From Tagaea sp965279565 (lineage in GTDB: Bacteria; Pseudomonadota; Alphaproteobacteria; CACIAM-22H2): a stretch of DNA of 64,000 nt. The stretch spans positions 1,612,001 through 1,676,000 of the forward strand of contig OZ257249.1 of assembly GCA_965279565.1 (NCBI GenBank). The letters are read 5' to 3'. The first letter of the stretch is position 1; every line of letters begins with the position of its first letter. The translations under genes were made by a program, and so were the position numbers. The notes below the pieces were generated by a model that made no database searches, was not told where the DNA came from, and worked only from the letters and a program-made list of their open reading frames with translations. This document shows, piece by piece, positions 8,994 to 17,062 of this stretch.

Positions 8994-9069
8994 CCTCACC
9001 CCGGCAGAAATAGGGCTTGTGGCCCGTCCGTCCAGTCTAGCGCGACCGGCGGATCGGTCCACAGGCTAT

Positions 9070-10353
9070 TTATTTGCCGCGCCGGGACTTTCCGGACTGC
9101 CAGGGTGCGAGCGAGTCGAGGGCGATAAGCGCCTCGACCGACTGGCGGCCCCGGATTTCGGCAAGCTTCGTGCCCTTGACCAGCAATTCCGGGGCCAGCG
9201 GCCGGGCATTGTAGGTCGACGACATGACCGAGCCGTACGCACCCGCCTGCCGCACGGCGACGAGGTCGCCTTCGGCGAGCGGCGGTATCTGCCGGTCATG
9301 CGCGAAATAGTCGCCCGATTCGCAGACCGGCCCGACGACGTCGTAGGCGAGCTTCTTGCCGCCGCGCGGCTTCGCGACCGGCTCGATCGGCATCCACGCT
9401 TCATAAAGCGTGGGGCGGATCAGGTCGTTCATCGCCGCGTCGAGGATCGCGTAGCGCTTGGCCGTGCCCTGCTTCACGTACTCGACGCGCGCCAGCAGCA
9501 GGCCCGCGTCCGCGACGAGCCAGCGCCCCGGTTCGAGGATCAGGCCGAAGCCGGTTCCCTTCATCGCCGCGCGCACGGCCGCGGCATAGGCCTTGAGGTC
9601 GGGCGGCGTCTCGTCGCGATAGACCACGCCGAGCCCGCCGCCGAAATCGAGCCGGCGAAGTGCGACACCGTCGGCGCGCAGCGCCTTGGCGAGATCGGCC
9701 ACGCGCTTGAACGCCGCGCGATAGGGCGTCACGTCCGTGATCTGGCTGCCGATATGGGTGGAGAGCGCTTCGATGCGCACGCCTTTCAGCCTGCGTGCCG
9801 CGATCGCCAGTTCGCGCGCCTGCGCCAGCTCGACGCCGAACTTGTTCTCGCTCTTGCCGGTCGTGATCTTGCGGTGCGTCTTCGCGTCGACGTCGGGATT
9901 GACGCGGATGGCGACCGACGCGGTCGTGTTCATGGCCTGCGCCACCGCCGACAGGCGCGCCAGTTCCGGTGCCGATTCGACGTTGAACTGCAGGATGCCG
10001 GCTTCCAGCGCCATCGCCATCTCGGCTTCGCTCTTGCCCACGCCCGCGAACACGATCTTGGCCGCCGGCACGCCGGCGGCGAGTGCGCGCGCCAGTTCGC
10101 CCGCCGACACGATGTCGGCACCGGCACCGAGCGCCGCGAAGGTCGCGATCACGGCCTGGTTGGAATTGGCCTTCAGCGCGTAGCAGATCGTCGGGTCGAG
10201 ATCGGCGACCGACTTCTCGAACATGCGCCAGCGCTGCTCCAGGATCGACTGGCTGTAGACCCAGGCCGGCGTGCCGTGATCGCGCGCGATGCGTGCGAGC
10301 GCAACGCCGTCGCAGTGGAGCGCGCCGTTCTTGCGGTGGAAACCCTGCGTCAT
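9070..10353 (-). CDS. lysA: Diaminopimelate decarboxylase LysA
   Basis: PLP enzyme (fold III, group IV decarboxylase) that decarboxylates meso-diaminopimelate to L-lysine, the last step of lysine synthesis. 427 aa, usual length. The PLP lysine lies in ICYALKANSNQAV near residue 60; HIGSQ, the glycine-rich FGGGLGV phosphate loop, EPGR and VCESGDYF (the DAP-binding Cys-Glu-Ser motif) are all present. The ATG at 10353 overlaps the stop of the upstream lipoprotein gene (ATGA), so the two are translationally coupled. argH, lptM and lysA form one minus-strand operon, an arrangement common in alphaproteobacteria. Confidence 0.96.
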   Translation of the reverse strand: MTQGFHRKNGALHCDGVALARIARDHGTPAWVYSQSILEQRWRMFEKSVADLDPTICYALKANSNQAVIATFAALGAGADIVSAGELARALAAGVPAAKIVFAGVGKSEAEMAMALEAGILQFNVESAPELARLSAVAQAMNTTASVAIRVNPDVDAKTHRKITTGKSENKFGVELAQARELAIAARRLKGVRIEALSTHIGSQITDVTPYRAAFKRVADLAKALRADGVALRRLDFGGGLGVVYRDETPPDLKAYAAAVRAAMKGTGFGLILEPGRWLVADAGLLLARVEYVKQGTAKRYAILDAAMNDLIRPTLYEAWMPIEPVAKPRGGKKLAYDVVGPVCESGDYFAHDRQIPPLAEGDLVAVRQAGAYGSVMSSTYNARPLAPELLVKGTKLAEIRGRQSVEALIALDSLAPWQSGKSRRGK

Positions 10354-10505
10354 TGCACCGGCACCGGACCGGGATTGGGGTAGGTGCGCGGATACTTCTC
10401 GTCGGCACCGGGCGGGGCTTCGGGCGGGCCCTTGCGCCCGCACGCGGCCAGCGGTGCGGCGAGTGCCGCGACCAGGGCCAGCAGAATGATCTTGCGCGCC
10501 GTCAT
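10350..10505 (-). CDS. lptM: Small LptM (YifL)-type lipoprotein
   Basis: 51-residue lipoprotein, easily missed because of its size. Signal peptide MTARKIILLALVAALAAPLA followed by lipobox LAAC, then CGRKGPPEAPP, the signature of the LptM/YifL family (C-G-x-K-G-P). In E. coli LptM helps LptD fold and form its disulfides during assembly of the LPS translocon in the outer membrane. Family members typically sit just before lysA or dapF, exactly as here: its stop overlaps the lysA start by 4 bp, and argH ends 12 bp upstream. Function in this organism is inferred from family and position. Confidence 0.88.
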   Translation of the reverse strand: MTARKIILLALVAALAAPLAACGRKGPPEAPPGADEKYPRTYPNPGPVPVQ

Positions 10506-10517
10506 TGCAATCGACTC

Positions 10518-11942
10518 CTAAAGGTACTTCCTGCGCGCGGCAACCGTCGCGCGGCGGACATTGGCGGGGGCCGTACCCCCGAAGCTGGTGCGGCTGGCGA
10601 CCGAGTTGCGCACGCCGAGGACGGCGAAGACAGACTTGTCGATGCGCGATTCGATCGCGCGCATGTCGGCGAGCGGCAGTTCGGAAATGTCGCAGCCCTT
10701 CTCCTCGGCGCGGCGCACGATGCGTCCGGTCACGTGGTGCGCCTCGCGGAACGGCATGGCGAGTTCGCGCACGAGCCAGTCGGCAAGGTCGGTCGCCGTC
10801 GTGAAGCCGGCACCGGCCGCCTGTTCCATGCGTGCGGCATCGATCGAAAGATCGTCGATCATGCCGGTCATCGCGGCGATCGACAGCATCAGCGCGTCGG
10901 CGGCGGCGAAGGTGCGCGCCTTGTCTTCCTGCATGTCCTTCGAATAGGTCAGCGGCAGGCCCTTCATGACGGTCGCGAGCCCGATCAGCGAGCCGAACAT
11001 GCGCCCGGTCGTCGCGCGCACGAGCTCGGCCGCGTCGGGGTTGCGCTTCTGCGGCATGATCGACGAGCCGGTCGTCCACGCGTCGGACAGGCGCACGAAG
11101 CCGAACTGCGGCCCGGTCCACATGACCAGCTCCTCGGCCAGCCGCGAAAGATGGATCGACGCGATGGCGGCGGCGGCGAGGAACTCGAGCGCGAAGTCGC
11201 GGTCGGCCACACTGTCGAGCGAGTTTGCCGTCGGCCGGTCGAAGCCCAGTTCGCGCGCGGTCGCGTGCCGGTCGATCGGGAACGACGTGCCGGCAAGGGC
11301 GGCCGCGCCCAGCGGGCATTCGTTGAGGCGCCGGCGCGCGTCGGCGAAGCGCGCGCGGTCGCGCCCGGCCATCTCGACATAGGCCATCAGGTGGTGGCCG
11401 AACGTGACGGGCTGGGCGGGCTGCAGATGCGTGAAGCCGGGCATCACGGCACCGGCGTGCTTTTGCGCGCGGTCGATCAGGGCGCGCTGGAATTCGCGCA
11501 GTGCGGCGTCCGCGCGGTCGCACGCCCCGCGCACCCACAGGCGGAAATCGAGCGCCACCTGGTCGTTGCGCGAGCGCGCGACGTGCAGGCGCTTGGCCGG
11601 CTCGCCGATCAGTTCGGCCAGCCGCGATTCGACGTTCATGTGGATGTCTTCGAGTTCCGCGCGGAAGACGAACTTGCCGCCCTCGATCTCGCGGCGCACG
11701 GCGTCGAGACCCTTGCAGATCGCGGCCACGTCCTTCGCCGACAGTATCTTCCGGGCGGCGAGCATGCGCGCATGCGCAATCGAACCGGCGATGTCCTCGG
11801 CATAGAGGCGCTTGTCGACGTCGATCGACGCGTTGATCTTCTGCATGATCGCGTCGGGCGCCACGCCGAAGCGCCCGCCCCACATCGGGTTGGCGGGGGC
11901 AGCGGACTTTTTCGGGGCGGCGGACTTGGTGCGGCGGGCCAT
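10518..11942 (-). CDS. argH: Argininosuccinate lyase ArgH
   Basis: Cleaves argininosuccinate to arginine and fumarate, the final arginine biosynthesis step; homotetrameric cytosolic enzyme of the fumarase/aspartase superfamily. 474 aa; N-terminus MWGGRF, and the superfamily signature GSSIMPQKRNPD near residue 285. The first ~18 residues (MARRTKSAAPKKSAAPAN) are a basic Ala/Lys extension before the conserved MWGGRF, so initiation at an internal site is possible but no better ATG is seen. Its start codon (11942-11940) overlaps an upstream ATG of the divergent tlpA (11941), so promoters for the pair must lie inside coding sequence. Confidence 0.95.
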   Translation of the reverse strand: MARRTKSAAPKKSAAPANPMWGGRFGVAPDAIMQKINASIDVDKRLYAEDIAGSIAHARMLAARKILSAKDVAAICKGLDAVRREIEGGKFVFRAELEDIHMNVESRLAELIGEPAKRLHVARSRNDQVALDFRLWVRGACDRADAALREFQRALIDRAQKHAGAVMPGFTHLQPAQPVTFGHHLMAYVEMAGRDRARFADARRRLNECPLGAAALAGTSFPIDRHATARELGFDRPTANSLDSVADRDFALEFLAAAAIASIHLSRLAEELVMWTGPQFGFVRLSDAWTTGSSIMPQKRNPDAAELVRATTGRMFGSLIGLATVMKGLPLTYSKDMQEDKARTFAAADALMLSIAAMTGMIDDLSIDAARMEQAAGAGFTTATDLADWLVRELAMPFREAHHVTGRIVRRAEEKGCDISELPLADMRAIESRIDKSVFAVLGVRNSVASRTSFGGTAPANVRRATVAARRKYL

Positions 11943-11961
11943 GACGACCTATATTGCGGCT

Positions 11962-12549
11962 ATGACTTCGGACCGGCGCGCATTTCTGGCGCTCGGCGCG
12001 GGCGCGACCCTAGCGCTTGGCGCGGGCGGATCAAGGATTTTCGGGAGCGGGGCGCAGGCCCAGAGCCCGGAGTTCCGCGGCAACCTCGGCCCGTTCAAGC
12101 GGCTCGCACCGCCGGCCGCCGCACCGCAGATCGCGTTCCGCGATGCCGAGGGGCGCGAGCTGTCGCTCGCCGATTTCCGCGGCAAGCTCGCGGTCGTCAA
12201 TTTCTGGGCGACATGGTGCGCGCCGTGCGTCGAGGAGATGCCCGCCCTCGACCGGCTGCATGCCGCACTGAAAGGCGAGGGGATCGAGGTCGTCGCGATC
12301 TCGGTCGACCGCGGCGGGCTTCGCCAGGTCGCCCCGTTCTTCGCGTCGCACGATCTGCGCAGCCTGCCCGTCTATCTCGATCCGGTCGGCGGTTCGATGC
12401 GCGCCTTCGCTGTGCGCGGCCTGCCCACGACGGTCGTCGTCGACGGCGAGGGGCGCGAGCGCGGCCGGCTCGAAGGGGCGGCCGTGTGGGATTCGCCCGC
12501 CGCCCAGCGCCTGCTGCGCGAGATGCGCGCGGGTCCGACGCGGACCTAG
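11962..12549 (+). CDS. tlpA: TlpA-family thioredoxin-like disulfide reductase
   Basis: Periplasmic thioredoxin-fold protein with the redox motif WATWCAPC and a cis-Pro loop RGLPTTVVVDGEG. TlpA proteins reduce disulfides or copper-binding cysteines during cytochrome oxidase maturation in alphaproteobacteria. The N-terminus MTSDRRAFLALGAG has an Arg-Arg pair followed by a hydrophobic stretch ending AQAQS, which looks like a Tat or Sec signal. ATG at 11962 is chosen; an ATG at 11941 would overlap the argH start codon and push the RR motif inward. Divergent from argH, a conserved pairing. It may serve the cox genes near the other end of the window; that is inference. Confidence 0.9.
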   Translation: MTSDRRAFLALGAGATLALGAGGSRIFGSGAQAQSPEFRGNLGPFKRLAPPAAAPQIAFRDAEGRELSLADFRGKLAVVNFWATWCAPCVEEMPALDRLHAALKGEGIEVVAISVDRGGLRQVAPFFASHDLRSLPVYLDPVGGSMRAFAVRGLPTTVVVDGEGRERGRLEGAAVWDSPAAQRLLREMRAGPTRT

Positions 12550-12550
12550 A

Positions 12551-13444
12551 TCAGTAGGCTTCGAGGAAGACGATCTGGATCCGGCTCGGGCCGGCCGGCG
12601 GATTGGCGAGCGTCGTGCGGAACGCGACTTCGGCACCCGGTTCGAGGCGGTGTTCCTCGGCGCCGAATTCCCAGTCCGCGATCTCCTTGCCGTCGGCGTC
12701 GCGCAGCGTGGCGCGCAGGCGCGGGATCGGACGCGCCATGTCGCCGGTGTTGCGGATGCGGCCGCTGATCTGCAGCGTCGGCGTGCCGTCCACGACGATG
12801 CGCGCGGGCGTGGGCTCGACGACGTCGAGCCCTTCGCCGGGCTGCGGGATCGGGAAATGCAGCGCCTGGTAGATCGCGCGCGTCTGCGGGAAGCGCGCCA
12901 TGATCTCGCCCTGCGCGAAGACGCCCGCACCGATCAGCGTGGTGGTCAGCGCGAACAGCAGCCAGCCGAACACGGCCGCGATCGAGCGGCGCGGGGCGGC
13001 CATGCCGTCGGAATGCCCGTCGGCCGTCGGCTTCGACGGGACTTCCGCGTCGGCGGCGGCGAGCGCCTCCTTCATCGATTCTTCGAAGCTCTTTCCCGGC
13101 GCCTCGGGCTCCGGCTCGTCCATCATCACCGGCTCGGGCCGCAGCGGACGCGGCGGCGGTGCCGCGATCGGCGGCGGGGGCGGCGGAGGCGGCGGGGGCG
13201 GGGCCATCGCCGGCTCGGCCATGCGGCCGCGCGGGGCCGCCGGCGCCTCGATGGCGTCGTCCATGCCCTGGCGCATGCGCTTGGCGGTCTTCGGGAAGCG
13301 CGGATTTAGTTCGAGGATCGCCTGGCGCGGCCGCTGGACCCAGCTGTTGCCGCACGAGCCGCAGCGCACGGACCGGCCTGCATCGCCAAGCGCCTCGTCG
13401 GGCACGCGGAAGCGCGTGGCGCATTTTGGGCAGGCGAGGATCAT
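12551..13444 (-). CDS. MJ0042-type zinc-ribbon / DUF3426 membrane protein
   Basis: 297-residue protein. It begins MILACPKCATRFRVP...VRCGSCGNSWVQ, an N-terminal zinc ribbon with two CxxC pairs (MJ0042 family). A disordered middle follows, with a run of eleven consecutive prolines and more Pro/Glu-rich segments. One TM helix at about residue 160 (VFGWLLFALTTTLIGAGVFA), then a C-terminal beta-rich domain (about 200-297, DUF3426-like: RNTGDMARPIPRLRATL) predicted outside. Function unknown; family members often lie next to ftsE in alphaproteobacteria, as here (divergent). ATG at 13444 is used because it directly precedes the zinc ribbon. Stops 1 bp past the convergent tlpA stop. Confidence 0.85.
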   Translation of the reverse strand: MILACPKCATRFRVPDEALGDAGRSVRCGSCGNSWVQRPRQAILELNPRFPKTAKRMRQGMDDAIEAPAAPRGRMAEPAMAPPPPPPPPPPPIAAPPPRPLRPEPVMMDEPEPEAPGKSFEESMKEALAAADAEVPSKPTADGHSDGMAAPRRSIAAVFGWLLFALTTTLIGAGVFAQGEIMARFPQTRAIYQALHFPIPQPGEGLDVVEPTPARIVVDGTPTLQISGRIRNTGDMARPIPRLRATLRDADGKEIADWEFGAEEHRLEPGAEVAFRTTLANPPAGPSRIQIVFLEAY

Positions 13445-13607
13445 GGTCCGGTTGGTGCGGCTCTGGTTTGACGAAGTTGCGGATGCCAAATGCTTTTATA
13501 GGTCGGCGCGGCGCGGTGGGGCAAGCTTGCGGGTGCCTCCGGGCGCGTGCGACCATCCCGGCGGCGGACGGGTACCTTACCCCGGCCGCGGGGGTCGGGC
13601 GTCCGAA

Positions 13608-14276
13608 ATGGTGATTTTCCAGCAGGTGGGATTGCGTTACGGCCTCGGGCCCGAAGTCCTGCGCGACGTCAGCTTCGAGCTTGCCCCGGGCAGCTTCCAC
13701 TTCCTGACCGGGGCCTCCGGGGCGGGCAAATCGTCGCTGCTTTCGCTGCTGTACCTCGCCCGCGTGCCCTCGCGCGGGACGGTCCACCTGTTCGGGCGCG
13801 ACGTGTCGCGCGTCGTGCGGGCCGAGCTGCCCGGCCTGCGCCGGCGGATCGGCACGGTCTTCCAGGATTTCCGCCTGCTCGACCACCTGTCGGTCGTCGA
13901 CAACGTGGCGCTGCCGCTGCGCGTGCAGGGCACGGACGAACGTCAGGTGCGCGACCATGCGGCCGAACTGCTGGCCTGGGTCGGGCTCGGCGACCATCTG
14001 GGCGCCCTGCCGCCCACGCTGTCGGGCGGGCAGAAGCAGCGCGTGGCGATCGCGCGCGCGATCATCGGCCGGCCGCAGCTGCTGATCGCCGACGAACCGA
14101 CCGGCAACGTCGACGACCGCATCGCGATCCGCCTGATGCGCCTGTTCGAGGAACTGAACCGGCTGGGCACCACCATCGTGATCGCCACGCACAACCTGCA
14201 GCTCGTGCGCGAATCGCGCCATCCCGAGCTGCGGCTGGACGACGGCACGCTCTCGCGCCACGCGAAGGCCGCATGA
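13608..14276 (+). CDS. ftsE: Cell-division ABC ATPase FtsE
   Basis: 222-aa ABC ATPase that with FtsX links the Z-ring to activation of septal peptidoglycan hydrolases. Walker A GASGAGKSS, Q-loop VFQDFRLL, signature LSGGQKQR, Walker B LLIADEPTGNVD and the switch His in IATHN are intact. Start at ATG 13608 (MVIFQQVGLRYG) after a 163-bp gap that holds the AT-richest local sequence (TTGACG at 13468, TTTTAT at 13494), a possible promoter with non-ideal spacing. The stop overlaps the ftsX start (ATGA). First gene of a six-gene coupled run ending with the cyclase. Confidence 0.94.
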   Translation: MVIFQQVGLRYGLGPEVLRDVSFELAPGSFHFLTGASGAGKSSLLSLLYLARVPSRGTVHLFGRDVSRVVRAELPGLRRRIGTVFQDFRLLDHLSVVDNVALPLRVQGTDERQVRDHAAELLAWVGLGDHLGALPPTLSGGQKQRVAIARAIIGRPQLLIADEPTGNVDDRIAIRLMRLFEELNRLGTTIVIATHNLQLVRESRHPELRLDDGTLSRHAKAA

Positions 14277-15142
14277 TCGGCTTCAAGCTCGGCCTCGGCG
14301 GCGAACTCGCCCTCGAACGCGACAAGGAGCGGCGCTGGATCGCGGCCGTCGTGGGCGCACTCGCGTTCCTCGCCACGCTTGCACTGGGTCTGGCGCTGGC
14401 ACTCGCGGGCACGGCCGGGCGCTGGCAGGCAAGCTTCCAGGGCACGCTGACGGTCGAGCTGCCGGCCGGGTCCGACAACGCTTCGGTGCTGCGCGCGCTG
14501 CGCGCCGAACCTGCCATCCTGCGCGTCGAGGCCATCGACCGGCGCCGGTCCGAAGCGCTGCTCGCCCCGTGGCTGGGGGCGGGCAATGTCGCCGACCTGC
14601 CGATCCCGGGGCTGATCGACGTGAAGCTGCGCGAGGGTGCCTATCTCGACATCCGTTCGCTCGAAGCGAAGCTCGCGGCCCTCGTCCCGGGTGTCGCGGT
14701 CGACGACCATGCGCGCTGGCTGGGCGGGTTCCTTGCGCTTGCGCGCGCGGCCCTGATCGTCGCGTCCATCGTCGTCGTCGCGGTCGGGCTTGCCGCGGCA
14801 AGCTGCGTCGCCTTCGCCACGCGCGCGGGCCTTGCCATGCATCGCGAGGCGGTCGACCTGCTGCATCTCGTCGGGGCGGAGGACGGCTACATCGCCGGCC
14901 AGTTCGCCAGTGCGGCGATGCGGCTCGCCTTCGTCGGGGCCGCGACCGGCGCGCTCGGCGGGGCGGCCGTGCTGGCGCTGGCGCACTCGATCGCCAGTTC
15001 TTCGGCCACGCTCGCCTTCCCGCTGCCCGCCTTGTCGCCGCTCGACTGGGTCGCCCTTGCCGTCGTGCCGCTCGCCGCGACGGCCGTCGCGGCGGTCGCG
15101 GCCTATCTGACGGTGATGCGCAACCTCGGCCGTATCCTGTAG
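14273..15142 (+). CDS. ftsX: Cell-division permease-like protein FtsX
   Basis: 289-aa inner-membrane partner of FtsE. Topology fits FtsX: cytoplasmic N-terminus, TM1 at about residues 25-48, a periplasmic domain of about 100 residues that recruits amidase activators (EnvC or similar), then three more TM helices with the cytoplasmic loop ATRAGLAMHREAVDLLHLVGAEDGYIA, which matches the FtsX signature 'h r e..iL.l.Ga.d..ia'. Starts inside the ftsE stop (ATGA). The heptose-phosphatase gene follows 11 bp later. Confidence 0.92.
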   Translation: MIGFKLGLGGELALERDKERRWIAAVVGALAFLATLALGLALALAGTAGRWQASFQGTLTVELPAGSDNASVLRALRAEPAILRVEAIDRRRSEALLAPWLGAGNVADLPIPGLIDVKLREGAYLDIRSLEAKLAALVPGVAVDDHARWLGGFLALARAALIVASIVVVAVGLAAASCVAFATRAGLAMHREAVDLLHLVGAEDGYIAGQFASAAMRLAFVGAATGALGGAAVLALAHSIASSSATLAFPLPALSPLDWVALAVVPLAATAVAAVAAYLTVMRNLGRIL

Positions 15143-15153
15143 AACGGCAGGCG

Positions 15154-15705
15154 ATGAAGCTCGTGCTGCTCGACCGCGACGGCGTGCTGAACGTCGACCG
15201 CTCGGACTACGTGAAGAACCCCGGCGAGCTGGTGATGCTGCCGGGGGCGGGGGCTGCCGTCGCGCGCCTCAACGCGGCGGGCATACTCGTCGCGGTCTGC
15301 ACGAACCAGTCGCCCATCGGGCGCGGCATCTTCGACGAGGCGATGCTGGCGCGCATCCACGCCAAGCTGCGCGACGAGCTAGCCCGCGAGTCCGCACGTC
15401 TCGACGCGATCTTCCATTGCCCCGACGCGCCCGGAGCACCCTCGCGCTGCCGCAAGCCCGCACCGGGCATGCTGACCGATGCACTCGCCCGCTTCGGCGC
15501 CTCGGCGCGCGAAACGCCGTTCGTCGGCGACAGTGCGACCGACATGCAGGCGGCGGCATCCATCGGCTGCCCGCGCCATCTGGTGCGCACCGGCCACGGG
15601 GCGCGCACGCAGGCGCAGGGCCTGCCGCCGGAAACGCTGCCCGTCGCGATCCACGAGACGCTGGGAGATGCGGTCGAAGCCCTGCTGTCCGCAGGTCGGG
15701 CGTGA
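15154..15705 (+). CDS. gmhB: D,D-heptose 1,7-bisphosphate phosphatase-like HAD hydrolase
   Basis: 183-aa HAD phosphatase of the HisB-N/GmhB type, predicted to remove the 7-phosphate from D-glycero-D-manno-heptose 1,7-bisphosphate on the way to ADP-heptose for LPS. The nucleophile motif LLDRDGVLN, motif II VCTNQS, the KPAPGM lysine and the GDSATDM acidic pair are present. The zinc loop is shortened: HCPDAPGAPSRCRKP retains two Cys, whereas E. coli GmhB has Cys-x-His...Cys-x-Cys, so zinc may be absent or bound differently and substrate choice could differ. Its stop overlaps the next gene's GTG (GTGA). Confidence 0.83.
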   Translation: MKLVLLDRDGVLNVDRSDYVKNPGELVMLPGAGAAVARLNAAGILVAVCTNQSPIGRGIFDEAMLARIHAKLRDELARESARLDAIFHCPDAPGAPSRCRKPAPGMLTDALARFGASARETPFVGDSATDMQAAASIGCPRHLVRTGHGARTQAQGLPPETLPVAIHETLGDAVEALLSAGRA

Positions 15706-16340
15706 AGCGCCAGCGCCACCGGCCGGTCGCATGGGTGGCCATCGCGCTTGCCGCCGCCGCGCTCGTCTATTTCGGCGGCCTCGCGTGGTTCGCGCAGACG
15801 ATCCCGCGTGTACCCGCCGCCGAGACGGGAACGACCGACGCCATCGTCGTGCTGACCGGCGGGCCGATGCGCCTGCGCGAAGGGCTGCGCCTGCTCGCGG
15901 AAGGCAAGGGGCGCAAGTTGCTCGTCTCGGGCGTCTATCGCGGCGTGGACGTGCAGGAACTGCTGCGCGTCGCGCGCCAGGAACCCGAATCGGTCGAATG
16001 CTGCGTCGAGCTCGGCTATGCGGCCGATTCCACCGTCGGCAACGCGGCCGAGACGGCGGCATGGATGGCGCGCGAGGGTTTCGCGAGCCTGCGGCTCGTC
16101 ACAGCCAACTACCACATGCGCCGTTCGCTGCTGGAGTTCCGCCGCGCGATGCCGGACACCGAGATCGCGGCCCATCCGGTCTTCCCCGACGCGTTCCGCA
16201 TCGACGCGTGGTGGCGCTGGCCGGGAACCTATGCGCTGGTGCAGGCCGAGTATCACAAATATGTTGTCGCGTTGGTGCGGCCTTACGCGCCGCTCGTCGG
16301 CGCCGAAACGGGCGCCGCCGCGGGAGGGGATCTGCCGTGA
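15702..16340 (+). CDS. YdcF/SanA-like DUF218 membrane protein
   Basis: 212-aa protein with one N-terminal TM anchor (about residues 9-32) and a DUF218 domain: TTDAIVVLTGGPMRLREGLRLLAEG, then NAAETAAWMAREGFASLRLVTANYHMRRSLLEFRR, the conserved 'S....E.....t..yH..Ra' pattern. The family (YdcF, SanA, ElyC) is linked to envelope and peptidoglycan homeostasis, with no agreed reaction. GTG start at 15702 overlaps the gmhB stop; its own stop overlaps the GTG of plsC. The context between ftsEX/gmhB and plsC supports an envelope role. Confidence 0.85.
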   Translation: MKRQRHRPVAWVAIALAAAALVYFGGLAWFAQTIPRVPAAETGTTDAIVVLTGGPMRLREGLRLLAEGKGRKLLVSGVYRGVDVQELLRVARQEPESVECCVELGYAADSTVGNAAETAAWMAREGFASLRLVTANYHMRRSLLEFRRAMPDTEIAAHPVFPDAFRIDAWWRWPGTYALVQAEYHKYVVALVRPYAPLVGAETGAAAGGDLP

Positions 16341-17062
16341 CGTTCCTGGGTTCGGTGCTGTTCAACATCTGGTTCTTCGGACTGACATGGGTGCTGCTCG
16401 TGCTGTCGCTGCCCACGCACCTGATGGCGCGGCGCTGGTCGTGCCTGGTCGGCAAGGTGTGGATGCGCGGCCTCGCCTGGGGCCTCGCGACGTTCTGCGG
16501 GTTGCGCTACGAACTACGCGGGCGCGTGGAGCTGCTGCGCCAGCCCGGCCTGTTCGCGGCTAAGCACCAGTCGGCGTGGGACACGATGATCTTCCACACG
16601 CTCAGCCCCGATCCGGCCTACGTGATGAAGCGCGAGCTTCTGTCCGTACCGCTCTACGGGTGGCTCGCGAAGAAGCAGGGCAACATCCCGGTCGACCGCA
16701 AGGGCGGGGCGGCGGCACTCAAGAAGATGCTGGAAGAAGCGCAGGCCGCCATCGCCGAGGGCCGCCAGATCGTGATCTTCCCGCAGGGTACGCGCGTTCC
16801 GCCCGGTGCGAGCACGGCCGACTGGCCCTACCATCCGGGTGTCGCGGGGCTCTATTCCAAGCTCGGCGTCGAATGCGTGCCGATTGCGCTCAATTCCGGC
16901 GTGTTCTGGGGCCGGCGCAGCTTCGTCAAGCGCGCGGGCACGATCGTGGTCGAGGTGCTGGACCCGATCCCGGCCGGCATGTCGCGCGCGGCGTTCATGC
17001 GCGAGGTCGAGCAGCGGATCGAGGCGGCGACGACCCGCCTCGAGGCCGAGGCCGCGCGGTGA
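16337..17062 (+). CDS. plsC: 1-acyl-sn-glycerol-3-phosphate acyltransferase PlsC
   Basis: 241-aa inner-membrane acyltransferase that adds the second acyl chain to lysophosphatidic acid, giving phosphatidic acid. The catalytic HX4D motif is HQSAWD; block III is FPQGTR, with Gln where FPEGTR is more usual, a mild variation; VPIALNSG matches block IV. Two N-terminal hydrophobic segments (about residues 5-28 and 40-60). Start GTG 16337 overlaps the YdcF stop (GTGA); stop overlaps the cyclase GTG. Assignment firm at family level; acyl or lysolipid preference cannot be read. Confidence 0.93.
   Translation: MTFLGSVLFNIWFFGLTWVLLVLSLPTHLMARRWSCLVGKVWMRGLAWGLATFCGLRYELRGRVELLRQPGLFAAKHQSAWDTMIFHTLSPDPAYVMKRELLSVPLYGWLAKKQGNIPVDRKGGAAALKKMLEEAQAAIAEGRQIVIFPQGTRVPPGASTADWPYHPGVAGLYSKLGVECVPIALNSGVFWGRRSFVKRAGTIVVEVLDPIPAGMSRAAFMREVEQRIEAATTRLEAEAAR

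Noticed and set aside
9070..11883. Single 937-residue argH-lysA fusion
   Set aside because: The front part is argH out of frame; lysA starts at 10353 and lptM and argH are separate genes.
13468..13499. Strong sigma-70 promoter for ftsE (TTGACG ... TTTTAT)
   Set aside because: Spacer is about 20 bp, too long for a confident call; kept only as a remark under ftsE.
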